From assembly GCA_016490735.1 (NCBI GenBank), contig JAEMWC010000021.1:907501-971500 (forward strand): a stretch of DNA of 64,000 bases, written 5' to 3'. Both the position numbers and the translations under genes were made by a program. Below, in pieces: positions 1 to 12,000 of this stretch. The notes under the pieces were generated by a model. The model was not told the DNA's origin and did not search any database. It was given only the letters and a program-made list of their open reading frames with translations. The stretch is from Pachyseris speciosa (lineage: Eukaryota > Cnidaria > Anthozoa > Scleractinia > Pachyseridae). Numbering within the stretch: the first letter of the stretch is position 1; each line of letters starts with the position of its first letter.

Positions 1-323
1 GACTACCATGGATTTGGCTTAACTACAGGATACAGGCCAGGGCCAATTTTGTAGGGTTTTGTCCCAGCTCGGTGGCTTGCCAGTCATTACCGAGCCATCG
101 AGTCACCAAGCCACTCTCCAAAACATATTTACCTCGTTCTTCAGCACTCAAGCCTCTGCAGAGCCGGCGAGCTATCGAGCCACTCTTTAGTATATCTACC
201 TCGTTCATAAAGCTCTGAAGCGACTGTCCAGCCGGCGAGCCACCGACAAGCACTCAAAATTTGGCCCTGTGTTCTGTAGTTGCTCCGGTACTCGAAGCAT
301 TGAAGCACGCAAAGCATCATGGT

Positions 324-396
324 AGTGGCAGCGCTCGGCCATGTGAAATAATTTTTCAAACGAAAGTAAATTTTCGCATGGCCGAGCGCTGCCACT
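324..396. repeat. Short perfect hairpin, 20-bp arms
   Basis: AGTGGCAGCGCTCGGCCATG (324-343) returns as its exact reverse complement at 377-396 around a 33-bp loop. A diverged third copy of the arm (AGTGGCAGTCCTCGGCCACC) lies at 672-691. So 378-691 could also be read as an AT-rich MITE bounded by the same ends. Confidence 0.7.
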
Positions 397-770
397 AATT
401 TTGTTTTACATTATCTTTTCCAAGTGTATTCAATTTTAATTTACTTTAACTTCGAATTTAGATCCTCTTTTAAGAATGTATTCAATTTTAATTTGAATCA
501 AGTTTGATTTTGATTTGTACTTTGCTTTTTGTTTTACATTTAATTGCATTTGACTTTGACTTTATTTGCATTTTCTTTTATATTGCATTGCATTTGTATT
601 TGATTTTAATTTTATTTTCATTTTGTTTCTCATTTATTTGCTTAAAAAAAGCAATAATGGACCTTAAAACTTAGTGGCAGTCCTCGGCCACCATACTCGT
701 GTTAAAAACGCTCGACAAATTAAATACAATATAAATTTTCTTTGCTGACTTCTCTGTTGTTCAATTTTAG

Positions 771-2460
771 TTACCTTGACAGAAAGAAAGTAATCGGCGG
801 AGACGAGGCTGCGTTTGAATACAGATGGGGCCCACGAGCAGAAAAAGAACTCAGTAAACGCCAAGTGTTACAATTTGTATCTAAGGTATGTGAAAAGAGG
901 GCAGTTTCTCGGGTCCGCCATTAAACACTACTTTCCAAATCAGCCCTTGAATCCGTTCACTTTTGCTTGCGGTCAATCCTCCCGTAAGCGGTCATCCTTG
1001 AGACCGTGCATAGGTGTTAGCAAATGAGAAGTAGAGCGATTATCAATTAAGTGTCGTAAAACCAAAGCCAAACCAATTTCTCTGGCCAATCACAACAGAC
1101 GCAAACAGCGCAACGAACCAATCAGAATTCATGGAACATGTAAACGCCTTAAAGGGCGGAAAAATGCGCGCGTGCTTTTCTCGATTGGTTTTGGTTCGGC
1201 TTCTCATTCTCAGCGCAGTAAAGCAAAACCAAAGCTAACGCAGTTTAATTTCGTCGCTCAATTGAAAACCGCTTTATTCTTCTACGAGAGATTGAAAAAC
1301 TTAGCCTCGTATCAGACCGGTTTTCAATATGAGCGTCGAAATAATTGCGTTTCCTTTGGTTTGGCTTTGCTTCGCTCTGTTATTGATGAGCAAAACTTGC
1401 GCTACTTCCCCAACCAATAAGATGCAAAACCAAAACCAATTGTCACTTGCATGCGCGCACTTCCCCGCGCTTTGCGCCTGACACGTGTAATTGCTTCGTA
1501 TTCTGATTGGCTCATTGCAATGTTTCGATCTGTTGTGAATGGCTGGAGTAATTACCCGTATACTTGAGGTATTCACAAGCGAAGGCCTTAAGGCCTGGCT
1601 AAGCTAGGAAACAGTGTTGCTTTCCAAATTGTTGAGGACGCATTTTTTTCCCAATTTAGCCGTGCTGGAAACATTTTTTGTTGCAGAAAAAAATTTTGTG
1701 TTTCGGAAACAAAAAATGTTTTTGACTTTCGGCCAAAAACATTTTTGTTTTCCGGACACAAAGTTTGTTTTCGCAACAAATGTTTTCCCCGCGGCTAAAC
1801 TGGGAATTTGTTTCGTCAACAATGTTAAAGTAACAATTTTTCCTAGTTTAGCCAGGCCTTTACTGTATTTTCCAGTGTTTCAGATTCGTTGGAAGCAATG
1901 ATAATCATTCCCTGCTTAATAAATGGCATTTCTTAGGACTTCTCTTCAGTTTAAATATTTTCGTGTGCGGCATCTTTTTGTTTTCGATATTAATTACGCT
2001 ATTTGTTAGCAAACACGAAGGAACAAAGATCTCCGAATAACAAATAAACATGCAGCTTTGTGTTCAAATTAAGTTTACCGGCGGTACATTTCGTAAATGG
2101 TGTACCATTTAAGAAATTAACTTGGTAGGACGCCGGATTCAGCTGTAACACATTTTTCGGTGTCCACTTCTATCGATTTTTTTGGGATTCATCCCTTTGA
2201 AAGCAAACCGTTTCCAGGAAAAAAGTATCGGCCTGAGGCGAAAATAGGTACGTGCTTTCACTTTTTTTAATCAGCTTAAGCGAAGAATGTCAGAACTGCA
2301 TTTCATGTTCGAGTGATTTTGAAGAAAGTTAAGTGAATAACGTTAAAACAGTGTTTTGGTTATTCCGTGTTAGCTCTACGACACTGAAATGGAGTCTTGG
2401 ACGTCACAAATGAGAGAAATACTTGCTGAAGAGGAGAAGATGATGAATGGAGTGGAGTGA
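771..2460 (+). CDS. NSMCE3: NSMCE3-like MAGE protein, last two exons (5' part lies outside the window)
   Basis: Exons 771-885 and 2374-2460, TGA at 2458-2460. NSMCE3 is the MAGE-domain subunit of the SMC5/6 DNA-repair complex; it binds the NSMCE1 RING ligase and NSMCE4 in the nucleus. The first exon reads YLDRKKV...FEYRWGPRAEKELSKRQ...FVSK, matching the second winged helix of MAGE domains with its hallmark WGPRA and the ETSK-like stretch. The second exon supplies the tail (ESWTSQMREILAEEE), aligning with the DPxxWxxQYxEAL end of human NSMCE3. The splice is phase 0: acceptor at 769-770, donor AAG|GTATGT at 886, final acceptor TTAG at 2370-2373. Invertebrates usually have a single MAGE gene, so NSMCE3 is the natural assignment. 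Earlier exons were not found in 1-770. The 1.5-kb intron carries repeats and a MITE. Confidence 0.82.
1063..1555. repeat. CCAAT-rich inverted repeat in the NSMCE3 intron
   Basis: The plus strand carries CCAATCACAACAG and GAACCAATCAGAATTC near 1084-1131. The reverse complement of the same pattern (TCTGATTGGCTCATTG, TCTGTTGTGAATGG) lies near 1500-1545. A related copy is at about 26375-26585 in the ETS intron, so this is a dispersed repeat rather than a promoter, although it brings several CCAAT boxes. Confidence 0.6.
1591..1859. mobile_element. Harbinger-like MITE with TTA target duplication
   Basis: The ends AGGCCTGGCTAAGCTAGGA (1591-1609) and TCCTAGTTTAGCCAGGCCT (1841-1859) are inverted copies with one mismatch. 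TTA flanks both sides (1588-1590 and 1860-1862). A 3-bp TWA duplication and a length of about 270 bp fit non-autonomous PIF/Harbinger elements. The interior is itself partly palindromic, with no coding capacity. Confidence 0.75.
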
Positions 2461-2664
2461 AACGGAAAACAGAACTTCAAGCAACCAAGGATTTGTCTAG
2501 CAGCAGTGAAGACAATTTTTCTGTGCGATTGCCATGCTATGCATGCGAGATACGAACCGTAATCACAACCGTATGTGGCTAGTGGTATTCAAGTTAACCG
2601 TGGACCGAGTTTATTTTCGATGGTTTCTCTGATCAATAAGGATAAATGAATCGTTTTTTGGAAC

Positions 2665-2670
2665 AATAAA
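2665..2670 (+). promoter_or_regulatory. Candidate poly(A) signal AATAAA for the NSMCE3-like gene
   Basis: AATAAA lies about 205 bases after the TGA at 2460, a plausible 3' UTR length. No transcript evidence is available. Confidence 0.4.
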
Positions 2671-2815
2671 TGACTGTAGACAAGGAAAACACTTTTCAAG
2701 CTGACCTGCAATCAACGACGACGAAAGGTGCTTTTTATACGGCTCCTGGCAATCACTGAAGATGACTGCATTTATCAAAACTTTACGATAATCATCTATT
2801 CTAGGTGCGCTATTG

Positions 2816-2981
2816 TCAAAACTATGAAAATATGTTGGGCCCGAAAAACCTTCCTTTGCGCTCAGTGTCTTGCGAGAAATGACAGACGAAGCTGTGGTCA
2901 AAACTATGAAATCATGTTGAGCCCAAAAAACCTTCCTTCGCGCCCAATGTGTTTTGCGAGAAATACTTGACGAAGCTGTGG
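2816..2981 (+). repeat. Two-copy tandem duplication of an ~83-bp unit
   Basis: Unit 1 (2816-2897) and unit 2 (2898-2981) both begin TCAAAACTATGAAA and end GACGAAGCTGTGG, with scattered substitutions between. No reading frame is conserved across the copies. It lies just past the NSMCE3-like gene. Confidence 0.7.
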
Positions 2982-3446
2982 TATCTTAAGGGGAGGTGAG
3001 ATGCTAATTGGTATTGGAGCTACGGAGGTGTACAATATACATTCTTTCTACCGGCTTGTTTACCGCACTAGTATTTTTGATACACGCATTGAGATGAACT
3101 CCTGATGTAATGAGATGCACGCTCCGCATGAGTTCAGCATACGGAGCGTAAGCAAGCTTGTCGATTCGTACGATCCGTACGGAGCTTACGAAAAAGTTGT
3201 TACGTCGCATTTTAATTCAAAGTCAGAGATACAATCAAGTCTACATGCTTTGACTCTTAGAAGGTGATTTCATGCACTTCTTAAAATAGTTCTTCTCAGC
3301 TTATTTCGCCTGAAGCGCCGCCGGTTCACACCAAACGTTTAAATGTGTTTAAATGTTGTTTAGTTTAACTTTTTTTCGCCCCTGTTTATACTTATGTGTG
3401 ACTACCAGAACGAAATAATAATAGAAAGTTGTGATTTAGTCAATAA

Positions 3447-3669
3447 CGAGCTTAAGCAACGAGGACGAGGACGGCAACGAGAACGTCACAAAACAATACA
3501 TGTAGGCTTGATGAGCAAAAACAATTCCTCTGCACGTGCATTTACATTTTGGTACATTTCTTTGCCGTCCTTTGCAAAACAACGTGAAATGACCGTGAGC
3601 CGATGACGGCAATTTTTTTTTCTACTTCATAACGTTTTCGTTGCCGTCGTCGTCGTTGCGTAAGCTCCC
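3447..3669. mobile_element. Harbinger-like MITE with TAA target duplication
   Basis: The left end CGAGCTTAAGCAACGAGGAC and the right end GTCGTCGTTGCGTAAGCTCCC are inverted copies. TAA flanks both sides (3444-3446 and 3670-3672). The GAC/CGA-rich arms create open reading frames by chance. Confidence 0.7.
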
Positions 3670-4334
3670 TAATACCGTCACGCGCAAACTCGGACAAAAT
3701 AATTCCGAGTTCTCTCAACAGGAGGCTAACTTACCAGGTCTTCCGCTCATTCACCGTGCTAGAAATCAGTTATCATCTCACTTTCATCATGAAATAGTAA
3801 CTGTAGTTAATTGATGTTTTCAGCAGACATTTCATTTTATATGTCAAGGACGCTTGGAAGTAATTTTTAAAATCTTGTTGTTTTTAACTTAACAGCATTA
3901 AAACATGTTCAAGCGCTGGTGTGAACGGACAGTATTAGAAATGCAAATGAACTGAGCGTTCATGATACATACCGGATTCAATTCTTTTATCGTAGCTTCT
4001 CCTGGAGAATCAAAAGAAAGATATACAAAGTTACAGTTAGAAAAATGCAGTATAAATATGTTTTATTTCGTTCATACTTTTGTATTATTGTTTCTGTTCA
4101 TTGGTAAATGTAATATACATGTAACTCTTCCAAATGAAAGTCTTGGTATTAAAAACTGAAGAAAATTAATTTCGGCTGAGGCTCGTCCCAATCTTCCAGA
4201 AGCGCGTGTCGTTGCCAGCAGTCCGTGGCGAAATAGATAGAAGTTTAAACGAATTGGTAACGCTTTAGCATTAAAACAAAATCAAATCAATTTATTTAAG
4301 CTCGATAGCGTTAGGAGTGGTTGCCCAATCTCCC

Positions 4335-4355
4335 GAGCCGGGGGCTCATGTATTA

Positions 4356-4392
<37 letters not shown>

Positions 4393-4600
4393 GTGCTGGT
4401 TTTTGAGGAGAGGGGAAAACCGGAGTACCCGAAGAAAAACCTCTCGCAGCAGAGAAGAGAACCGTCAACAAACTGAACGCACATATGACGTCGAATCCGG
4501 GAATCGATTGGTGGGAGTCGAGCGCTCTTAGCACTGCACCATCTAGAAAACGACGGCCCAAAAAACACGACGGAATAGAAAACCGACTTCCTCGTGAACG
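4335..4600 (-). mobile_element. tRNA-derived SINE, family also at 40.2 and 54.3 kb (degraded copy)
   Basis: The shared core GGAAAACCGGAGTACCCG followed by AAAAACCTCTCG, then CGCACATATG and the B-box region GAATCCGGGAATCGATT, matches the copies at 40152-40310 (same strand) and 54250-54480 (opposite strand). Read on the minus strand it is a tRNA-like head followed by a family-specific body. Boundaries are approximate. Confidence 0.55.
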
Positions 4601-4682
4601 ATGGTCCATAAAAACAATGAATGATTAGTGGCTTTTGATCCTGGGAGTTTTTGTTTCCTCGTAAGTCCGCTAGCTTGCATTT

Positions 4683-4888
4683 AGCCCTGGCCAAACGGGA
4701 AATGTTAGGTGACCAAACATCATCAAACATTTTTGGTGTCCAACTATGTTGTTTGAAGCCCTGGCCAAACGGTTATCAAACACGGTCACAAAGAAGATCA
4801 AGCAAGGTGGCTAAACAGGAAAATGTTTGGTCACCAAACGATGTTTGATGATGTTTGGTCACAAAACATTTTTCGTTTAACCGGTGCT
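4683..4888. mobile_element. Short MITE with CCAAACATCATCAAACAT arms
   Basis: GTGACCAAACATCATCAAAC near 4709-4728 is matched by its reverse complement near 4846-4861. Outer ends resemble GCC(CTG)GCCAAACG and CGTTTAACCGGTGC. The terminal sequences recall the larger element at 55340-55690. No reading frame is supported. Element limits are uncertain. Confidence 0.5.
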
Positions 4889-5886
4889 TTAAAATAACGT
4901 AGGGATGTTTTTTTTTTTTTTTTTTTTTTGCACAAACGTTACTGGATTCTCGGTAAAATGTGAGGAGAAAAACTGTTTGCAAATACGTCATTTGAAAAGA
5001 GAGGAAGGTTTCTGTGGCCAGTTCTTTAGTTGGTTTTCACGTCACGCAAGTAAAGAATAAAATGACTTGTCATCCAAAAAACAATGTCAAAAAATTGAGA
5101 TACTGTAGAAAAATAGTAAATAAACGACCCGTCAAAGTCTCAGGGGTGTATGAAATCCTGTGCTTGAGTTATTCAGCAAAATGTACTACTCAGTGGAGCG
5201 CCGGGCCGGGGGCACAAAACACGGCGGCCAGAACCATTGAAAACATTTGCAGTTTCGTAACAGTTGTTCAGAGCTCAAAAACACAAGGTGAATCGACGCT
5301 TTTGTGTACATGATATGTTTGCCAGCAGATTCCAACATGGTGGCGTTCTTGCTGTGTTGTTTGTCGTTAGTGCTTGCGCAGAAACGCCGGAAGTGAGCTT
5401 AAGTTTTGGATGACGACGACGGCGGCGACGACGAACGGTGGATATACTCGGGCCTTCCACAGGAAGCCCAAACAATAATCTAAAATACAATAACGTGATT
5501 TATTAATTCATTTCGGCACGACAGGAGCACACCGTTTGAAACCATGTCGCGCTTCTGCCGTGCTAGGTAGTCGTGCCGAACTTATTTCAACCTGCCGAAC
5601 GGAATGATTTCAGTTTACCCGGATTTTACGAATTAATGTCATGACCTGACATTGCACTCCACCCACTCCTCTCAGGAAGGCCTTATTGTCAGATAATGAG
5701 GCGATCGAATTCTCGGGCGTGCGGAGAAAATTTTGTCGGGGGACTGAGCGTTATTTGCCCGAATGAAACTTGTATCTCACTAATGCAACGAGATGTTTTT
5801 TCGTGAGTCAAGTCAATCTTAATTGGTCGTCGTCGTCGTCGTCGTCAAACACAAAAAGAGATGAGATTCACTATGAGAGAGCTTAA

Positions 5887-6287
5887 GGCCCTGTTCGCAC
5901 TAAGACGAAAATTTGAGTTTGGCGTTTGCAAAAAAAGTGAAAATTTTGTAATCACCAATTTTTGGTTTTCGTAATCCTGTTCGCACATGAAGATGCGAAA
6001 TTTTTTTTAGTGACAGATGGCTCTAATGCAAGGCAACCGCAAAACCCACACTCAAGGAGTCCGTCATCAATTTGATGACCCAATGACGGATGGATGTCAA
6101 CGAACAAAGGATTTTCTCGCCTGACAAAATTTTTATAGCCTCCAAAGTTAGTCGACGGAATCTTTGAAGTTTCGTTGCGCTTGCAAAAATTTTGGTGGGT
6201 GCAAAAAATCGTTCGCACTAGAAATGGCTTCGCGTTGACAGATTTTTTGGTAAATCAAACAAAATTTCGCGTAGTGCGAACAGGCCC
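5887..6287. mobile_element. Harbinger-like MITE (GGCCCTGTTCGCAC ends), TAA target duplication
   Basis: Left end GGCCCTGTTCGCAC and right end GTGCGAACAGGCCC are inverted; TAA flanks both sides (5884-5886 and 6288-6290). The interior (GCCTGACAAAATTTTTATAG, GTCGACGGAATCTTTGAAG) recurs in a second copy at about 13482-13709, which has lost the outer left end. Confidence 0.75.
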
Positions 6288-6399
6288 TAATTCGCCGCGT
6301 CCCAAATGTTAATGATCCTTTACATGTTATTTTGCACCGTTTTATCGACATCGCCCTTTTCGTCAATATTGACGTTAATTATGGCGATGGGGCGGATCT

Positions 6400-6480
6400 A
6401 GGGTTAGCCTCCTACGCAGACGTTCTTTTGGCTCGTCACGCAATCTTTCCTCCCCAACAACGTCTGCTGAAACGAGCGGG
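6400..6480 (+). repeat. Fragment of the TAGCMTCCT...GCTCGTCACGC foldback family
   Basis: The sequence runs TAGCCTCCTACGCAGACGTT, GGCTCGTCACGCAATC, TTTCCTCCCCAACAACGTCT. It matches, in order, the minus strand of 23486-23540 and the arms of the element at 49474-49798. A 40-bp part recurs inverted at about 7913-7952. The 137-codon open frame here has no recognisable protein content. Confidence 0.55.
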
Positions 6481-7216
6481 ATTTGACGTAGACCAATCAG
6501 AGCACACTTCCCAATCCTGGAAGTGTACTTTGGACTTGGACATTTTCTCGCGCGAGAGATCTCAAAACAACACGGCTTATACAACGAGTATGATTGTTAG
6601 AGAGGCTATGGTGTATTTTGTGGATAAAAAGATGGATGTCTCCGTAAATTTACCCGACCGGGTTCGGAAAATCACTAATTTATCAGTCTTCGACGTGGCA
6701 CTCAACATTACGTGCCATATTTTACACAGCGGTTTCATAGTCTGACAGCAAGCGTTTGTTGACAGTTTCACTGGGATAGTGAATAGATATTTTCACTTAA
6801 CAACTTTCGTAGGGCTTATGATCTGCCCCCGATTTTCAGAGCCGGAGTAGATGTCAAATAAGCACCGAAATAGGTGAAGGTACGATAAACAAACCGGCTT
6901 CGTTTGTTAGCGGCGGTGTTTGAGAACTAAATTTCCTCGGCGCTCGTCAAAATGACCCCAGATTGACTTCCGCAACGCCATTGTCTTCTTGCAAAGAAAT
7001 GAAAGTGGTAGGGAAGGTGACAGATTTAGTGATGTTGCGTCGGTACGTTTGCTGAAGGTGCGGTCAGCGCAGTATAAACATCCGCCTCTCTTCTTAGTTA
7101 AATCTCGCCATAATCGCGTCCTTCTTATTACAGCTTTCTTAAATTCCTACCTAATCTCCTCTTGAACTGCTCGCAGGTCTGCTTTAATGTTTTGGAAGCG
7201 AAGTAACCGCTTATAA

Positions 7217-7546
7217 TGCACATGTCATCGGCTTCCCCGTGGGGTCGACCCCCGGGCCTACCAGGGAGATATGTGGGGGAATACAAAGAGATGGACGGGA
7301 TTCTTTGCCCGAAGGTGGGGGAAAATGTTGACATTGTTCTACAATCAAAGATGAGGGGGTGGGAGAATTCACAAGTTTGAAAAGGATGTCACGGGAATTT
7401 TCAGCTGAGAGACACCTAACCCAGGGGACTTTGTCTTGAGAGATTCCCCGACCCCCGGGGAAATTCCTCAAGTTTGCTTGACTGATTTTACAATCCCCCT
7501 GGTTAGCCCGGGGGTCGACCCCACGGGGAAGCCGATGACATGTGCA
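7217..7546. mobile_element. Harbinger-like MITE with ~40-bp perfect terminal repeats
   Basis: Arms 7217-7256 and 7507-7546 are exact inverted copies beginning TGCACATGTCATCGGCTTCC, and imperfect pairing continues inward. TAA flanks both sides (7214-7216 and 7547-7549). High arm identity suggests a recent insertion relative to its neighbours. Confidence 0.78.
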
Positions 7547-7959
7547 TAACATTGGGAACAGACGAACGCGTCGCTCAAGAAAAACACACTTTTAAAAATC
7601 GATTTCCAAGGCCTTTCCGATCTGCCTGGTATGTCCACAGAACTCTTGCCGAACACTGGTATGCTCGCAGTAGGGATTATGATGGAACTACAGATGAAAA
7701 ATTATTTCCAATATATGTTTTTTGGATAATAAAAGGTATGATTTGAATAGGAATTCGGGGAGAAACATACGCCTCAAGGTGTCCCAAGGGAGCAATTTAA
7801 ACGCAGCTTTTGATTGACATCGCACAAACACCTGGCTCCGATTGGCTCTGTAGTAATTTTCACGTGGACTCCGGCTGATCTTTGCTAACAATGGGAAAGG
7901 AATGTGCCACTCGTTTCAGCAGACGTTGTTGGGGAGGAAAGATTGCGTTACGATTTCCA

Positions 7960-8958
7960 CCGTTCTGAGAGGTGAACCAAAGTGTTTTAATTGCTGTGAA
8001 TTCAAATCGGCTTTCGTAGTTAGGAAACTGGGCGATATGTGATTGAAGTACAAATTTTCTTTTCGTTTTTGTAGTCCAAGAATCGTCGACCAATTTTGCC
8101 CGAATAAGTCAGTTTTCGAATAAGTCAATAACCGAATTGAACGCGGAAAAGACCAACACAGATGGAAATCCTTAAATCTTATTACATTTCATTGTAAAAG
8201 GCAATATTGAAATTTCTGTCAACAGCTCATTATATTCTCCTGGAGGTCACTGCACCGTTGTGCGTACACAGTTTCATTCGGTTACCTTACTAATCATCTG
8301 GTTTATCAAATAACGAATTATTTTCCAAACCCATTTGACTTAATTGAAAAACGCCTTTCGTAGATGTACATGTTGGTGCTTTGTTTCATCTGGCTCTCGT
8401 TTAGAAGATCACTGACAGTATACCGCCAAGGCAGGCCCAAATATGGAACAGAGAAAATTGCCTGTAAGCAATGTATGCGTAACATGTTCGCTGTGCATCG
8501 CGATCCTCAAGTGTATGACTCAATCGTGAGGCAGACGATTCCCTAAACTATCGTGTCAAACCACGATGACAAAGACCTTTCATGAAATTGCTGTATTTTC
8601 AATATAATTTTGTGGAATTTGCAATTCACTGTCAAAGTTAAGCTTTAAGGTCAATAGTTTGGTAGTCAAATCCGCCTGTTCAAAGAAACTGATAATCTAC
8701 TGTAACGTTGCATAACTTGCTGCGTCTACACTGTAATAACAGGCCACAAGATAAACGCGTTTCTTTCAGTTCTAAAAAGGTTTGTCCCCGTGTTACTCGA
8801 AAATAGTTTTCTTTTGTACCGGAAGTTTATAGCTCGTTGATGTCATAATGGATATGCAGACTGTTTAGCAGATGTCCAAACTTGGTTGTCCTTCTTTCTT
8901 TCTCTTTGTTTGTTGTTTGCTTTTTCCTCCTTCTTTTCGTCTCCCTAGCGAACTCTGA
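7960..8958. other. Intergenic DNA, no gene seen
   Basis: No coding exon, RNA gene or clear repeat could be recognised here; the open frames are short and composition-driven. Confidence 0.5.

Positions 8959-9053
<95 letters not shown>
8959..9053. repeat. (ATT)n microsatellite
   Basis: About 95 bp of ATT repeats with one interruption (TTAATATTA). It produces poly-Ile and poly-Leu frames that are not genes. Confidence 0.95.
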
Positions 9054-12000
9054 CAAGTGCGGTTGCAAAAGTTACTTAGCAACAAAAAAATGCGTTGAAA
9101 TATCCATCTGTCGAGTGAAGGAGGCCCGAATACCAAGTTCTTGATGAATTGGCTTTGTTCAAAAGTTCACTTCCTCGACAAAATGACGCATGCATGCAGA
9201 CATCTCCAAGTGCCGCGATCTGATTTTCATCAGGCGATTTTTATCAGGAGATGGGTTCACATAGTCCCGCACAAAATACAGTGATCCGTCGTTATAAGCC
9301 ACATGCAAAGTCTATAACAAGTGCGTCTTTTATGACTTTAGGGGAAAGGGGACGTTATTGAATGAGAGAGAAAATGTGCTGTCATGAACCGTTGGTCGCA
9401 CATTTTTTCCCTTGTGTCCATCTGGTTAGAACACTGTGTATCGACTACTGCGGGGAGCAGGGGTAGGGGGAAAGGAAGTTGGGAAAATTCCGCGCCTACT
9501 ATTCTACCCACCGACCCCGTCCCCACTGAGTAGAGGTTTGTACTCTCCCCAGCTTACTCTCGCCATCTTAAAAACAAAATGGAGGACGCTCAAAACCTTT
9601 GTTCATCTACTGCAGACGGACTGCACCGGTTTATATGGACACTACATATTAATACTTTCGCTTTCGACCCTTGAGTCGCCATAACTGCTTAAATCGTTTC
9701 AGTGTGCGAAGCCTTGTTCAAAAAAGGAGCGACAATGAAGCAGAGAGTAAGTTCATCTGGCTGTGTTTTGACTCCATGCATAAAAGAAATTGTACTTTGT
9801 GAACATGCATTCCAAACAAGAGTATCGAGTATTACTTCCTAGTGGTACTGGTTGTTATGCTGTCCAAGTTACTTTTAAAGTTGCAATACAGGGGTGCAGA
9901 GATGTTACTTTGAATGAAAGCTATTCGGCAGTGCTCTTTTGCAGTGAGGCTGGTTTCTGACCTGTTCAAAGCGCGCCTCTGTTGGAACAGTTGTTTTAAG
10001 AACTGGCATTTTTACGTCGTGTAGCACTTGAGTACCCCGGAAAAATGGTAATTCATCATGTGATGTGCTATTTCCTCGTCTCTATATCATTTCTATTTCT
10101 AGCTCTAAATGCCCTTCATGATAACGAGCTGATGAACTTAATATTATTTATTTTTGTTGACATGGTGAACTTGTAATTGATGATAAGGCACAGAAATTGA
10201 GTTCGCATTTGTTTTTGTCTTCTTATAAATAACAAACGAAAAATAAATGATGCTGATAGGGTTGTCAACCATAGTGGCACAAAAATGCTTCCTTTTTTTG
10301 CAAAGTATTTATTCAGTGAATTGGAACACATTGTACGAAATCTTTAACGTGATGAAAAAAATTATGCAGGACAGTTATACCAATCAACCTGATAGTTTGA
10401 AAATGTCATTTATTTAAACAATTTGCACCCGAAAACAAACCTCTTACTACTTCTAAAATTAACACACCTAGTTTTCCCTCGCATGCAACCCTTTCCAGTC
10501 GTGCAGGAGTCTTTCCACGTCCATTACTCTAGTAGCCCATGAAATAAGGTAACGGAGTTGTTCACGTATGGAAATTTTCTGGTGAAACATGAAAGAATTT
10601 CCTTAAGGAAATTTGCGGTGAATCGGTCAATCTAGAACACGTTGGTACAAGTTTGGTTTCTCTTACTTTGATTGGCTAGAATATACAAATAATAAGTCCA
10701 TATTCAGTACATTGAGATGCAAATCTTTCCAAGGGAATGTTAAGAATCTCTTGTCAGGTTAAATAAACGCGTACTACCGTGTTCCATTCAAATCATCCAT
10801 TGCTTCACCTCACGCTGGACCGAGTCCATCGTGATTGACTGAAATTGTTGCTTCAAGGTGAGCTTTTTTAGTTAACATCTAAAGTAAGGCAGCAAACTGA
10901 TTTGACATCAAATTTGCAACTTATTTCAACTTGCAGCGATTTTTAAGGAGGGCAGGGTTTATTCCTAGCACACGCCCCCCGCGGCCGTCCTTCATAGCAA
11001 GTAAGCTCGAACCTTTTCGCCAAGCTCTCAGGAGCTTAAAGTTTCTCATTCTGTTAATTGCTTGCAAGAAATCTGCTTTTATCTGGCAAGATTTGTCCCC
11101 AGTTACCTAACGAGCTCTTTAGTTCAACGCGTGCACAATTAAGTTTTTATGCGTGGTTAGGCACACCTTCCATTTAACCTTCTTATCTCCAAAGTCCAAC
11201 TTAGCTGACAAACTTTTCGAGATGTTCACCTCAGGTGAATCGAATGTCGAATTCACTCGTAAGAGTTTTCAATACGTATTATGGTTGTAGGAGCGCAGCG
11301 ATGTAGGAAAGTACTGCTCGATCGCTTTCGTTTGAATGGATCAACTTTGGCTTCACGCACACACTGAAAGTTAGCAAAATCTTGCACAGCTTATCAAAAT
11401 GATTGCTACAGTAACTTGCTGCCCAATATCTTTTGCTTCAATTTTCAGCCACTTTCAAAGGTTTCATCATCCACAGACTGAAACTATAGAAGCGGCGCTG
11501 TCCACTTGTACAGTTTAACGGCTCCCCAGATAGAAAGGAATTAATTCAGTTTACATAATATGACTAAGAAATCAGTGAGGACTTTGATCGGTTATCATTT
11601 CAAGAGAGCACGCCTTAGGGGCATTTATTCAGAAAGATTGATTATTATATTAGGCATCTTATGGATTCAGAGCTTCCATTTGATGTTTGCGTGCATGGGT
11701 TTAAATCATTTTAAGGGAGGAATTGTTTGGTTAACGCTAAGTAGGTATTTCTGATAACATACATTTTTATTACTAAGTAGAAGGAATTATCTTGAGTTAA
11801 GAATTGATAGAGGTCTTTAGAAAACGTAAATGTTAACATTTGAAGCAATGAAGAACACGAACTAGCGTTTTTGCTTGCACGTAGCTCAGAAATCAAGTGC
11901 CATTCATTTCACGGTGGTGTTCTTGGATATATGGAGTTGACCTTACACCCAGGAGATACAATTTCCATACAATGGATTAATAGAAAGTCATTAGCATAGA

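Noticed and set aside
4353..4730. 125-codon minus-strand open frame
   Set aside because: Overlaps the SINE body and an adjacent repeat; the same SINE at 40 and 54 kb does not keep the frame.
6332..6745. 137-codon plus-strand open frame
   Set aside because: No recognisable domain; it crosses a dispersed repeat (6400-6480) and has no supporting splice or start context.
8865..9079. Poly-Ile and poly-Leu open frames
   Set aside because: They are translations of the (ATT)n microsatellite.
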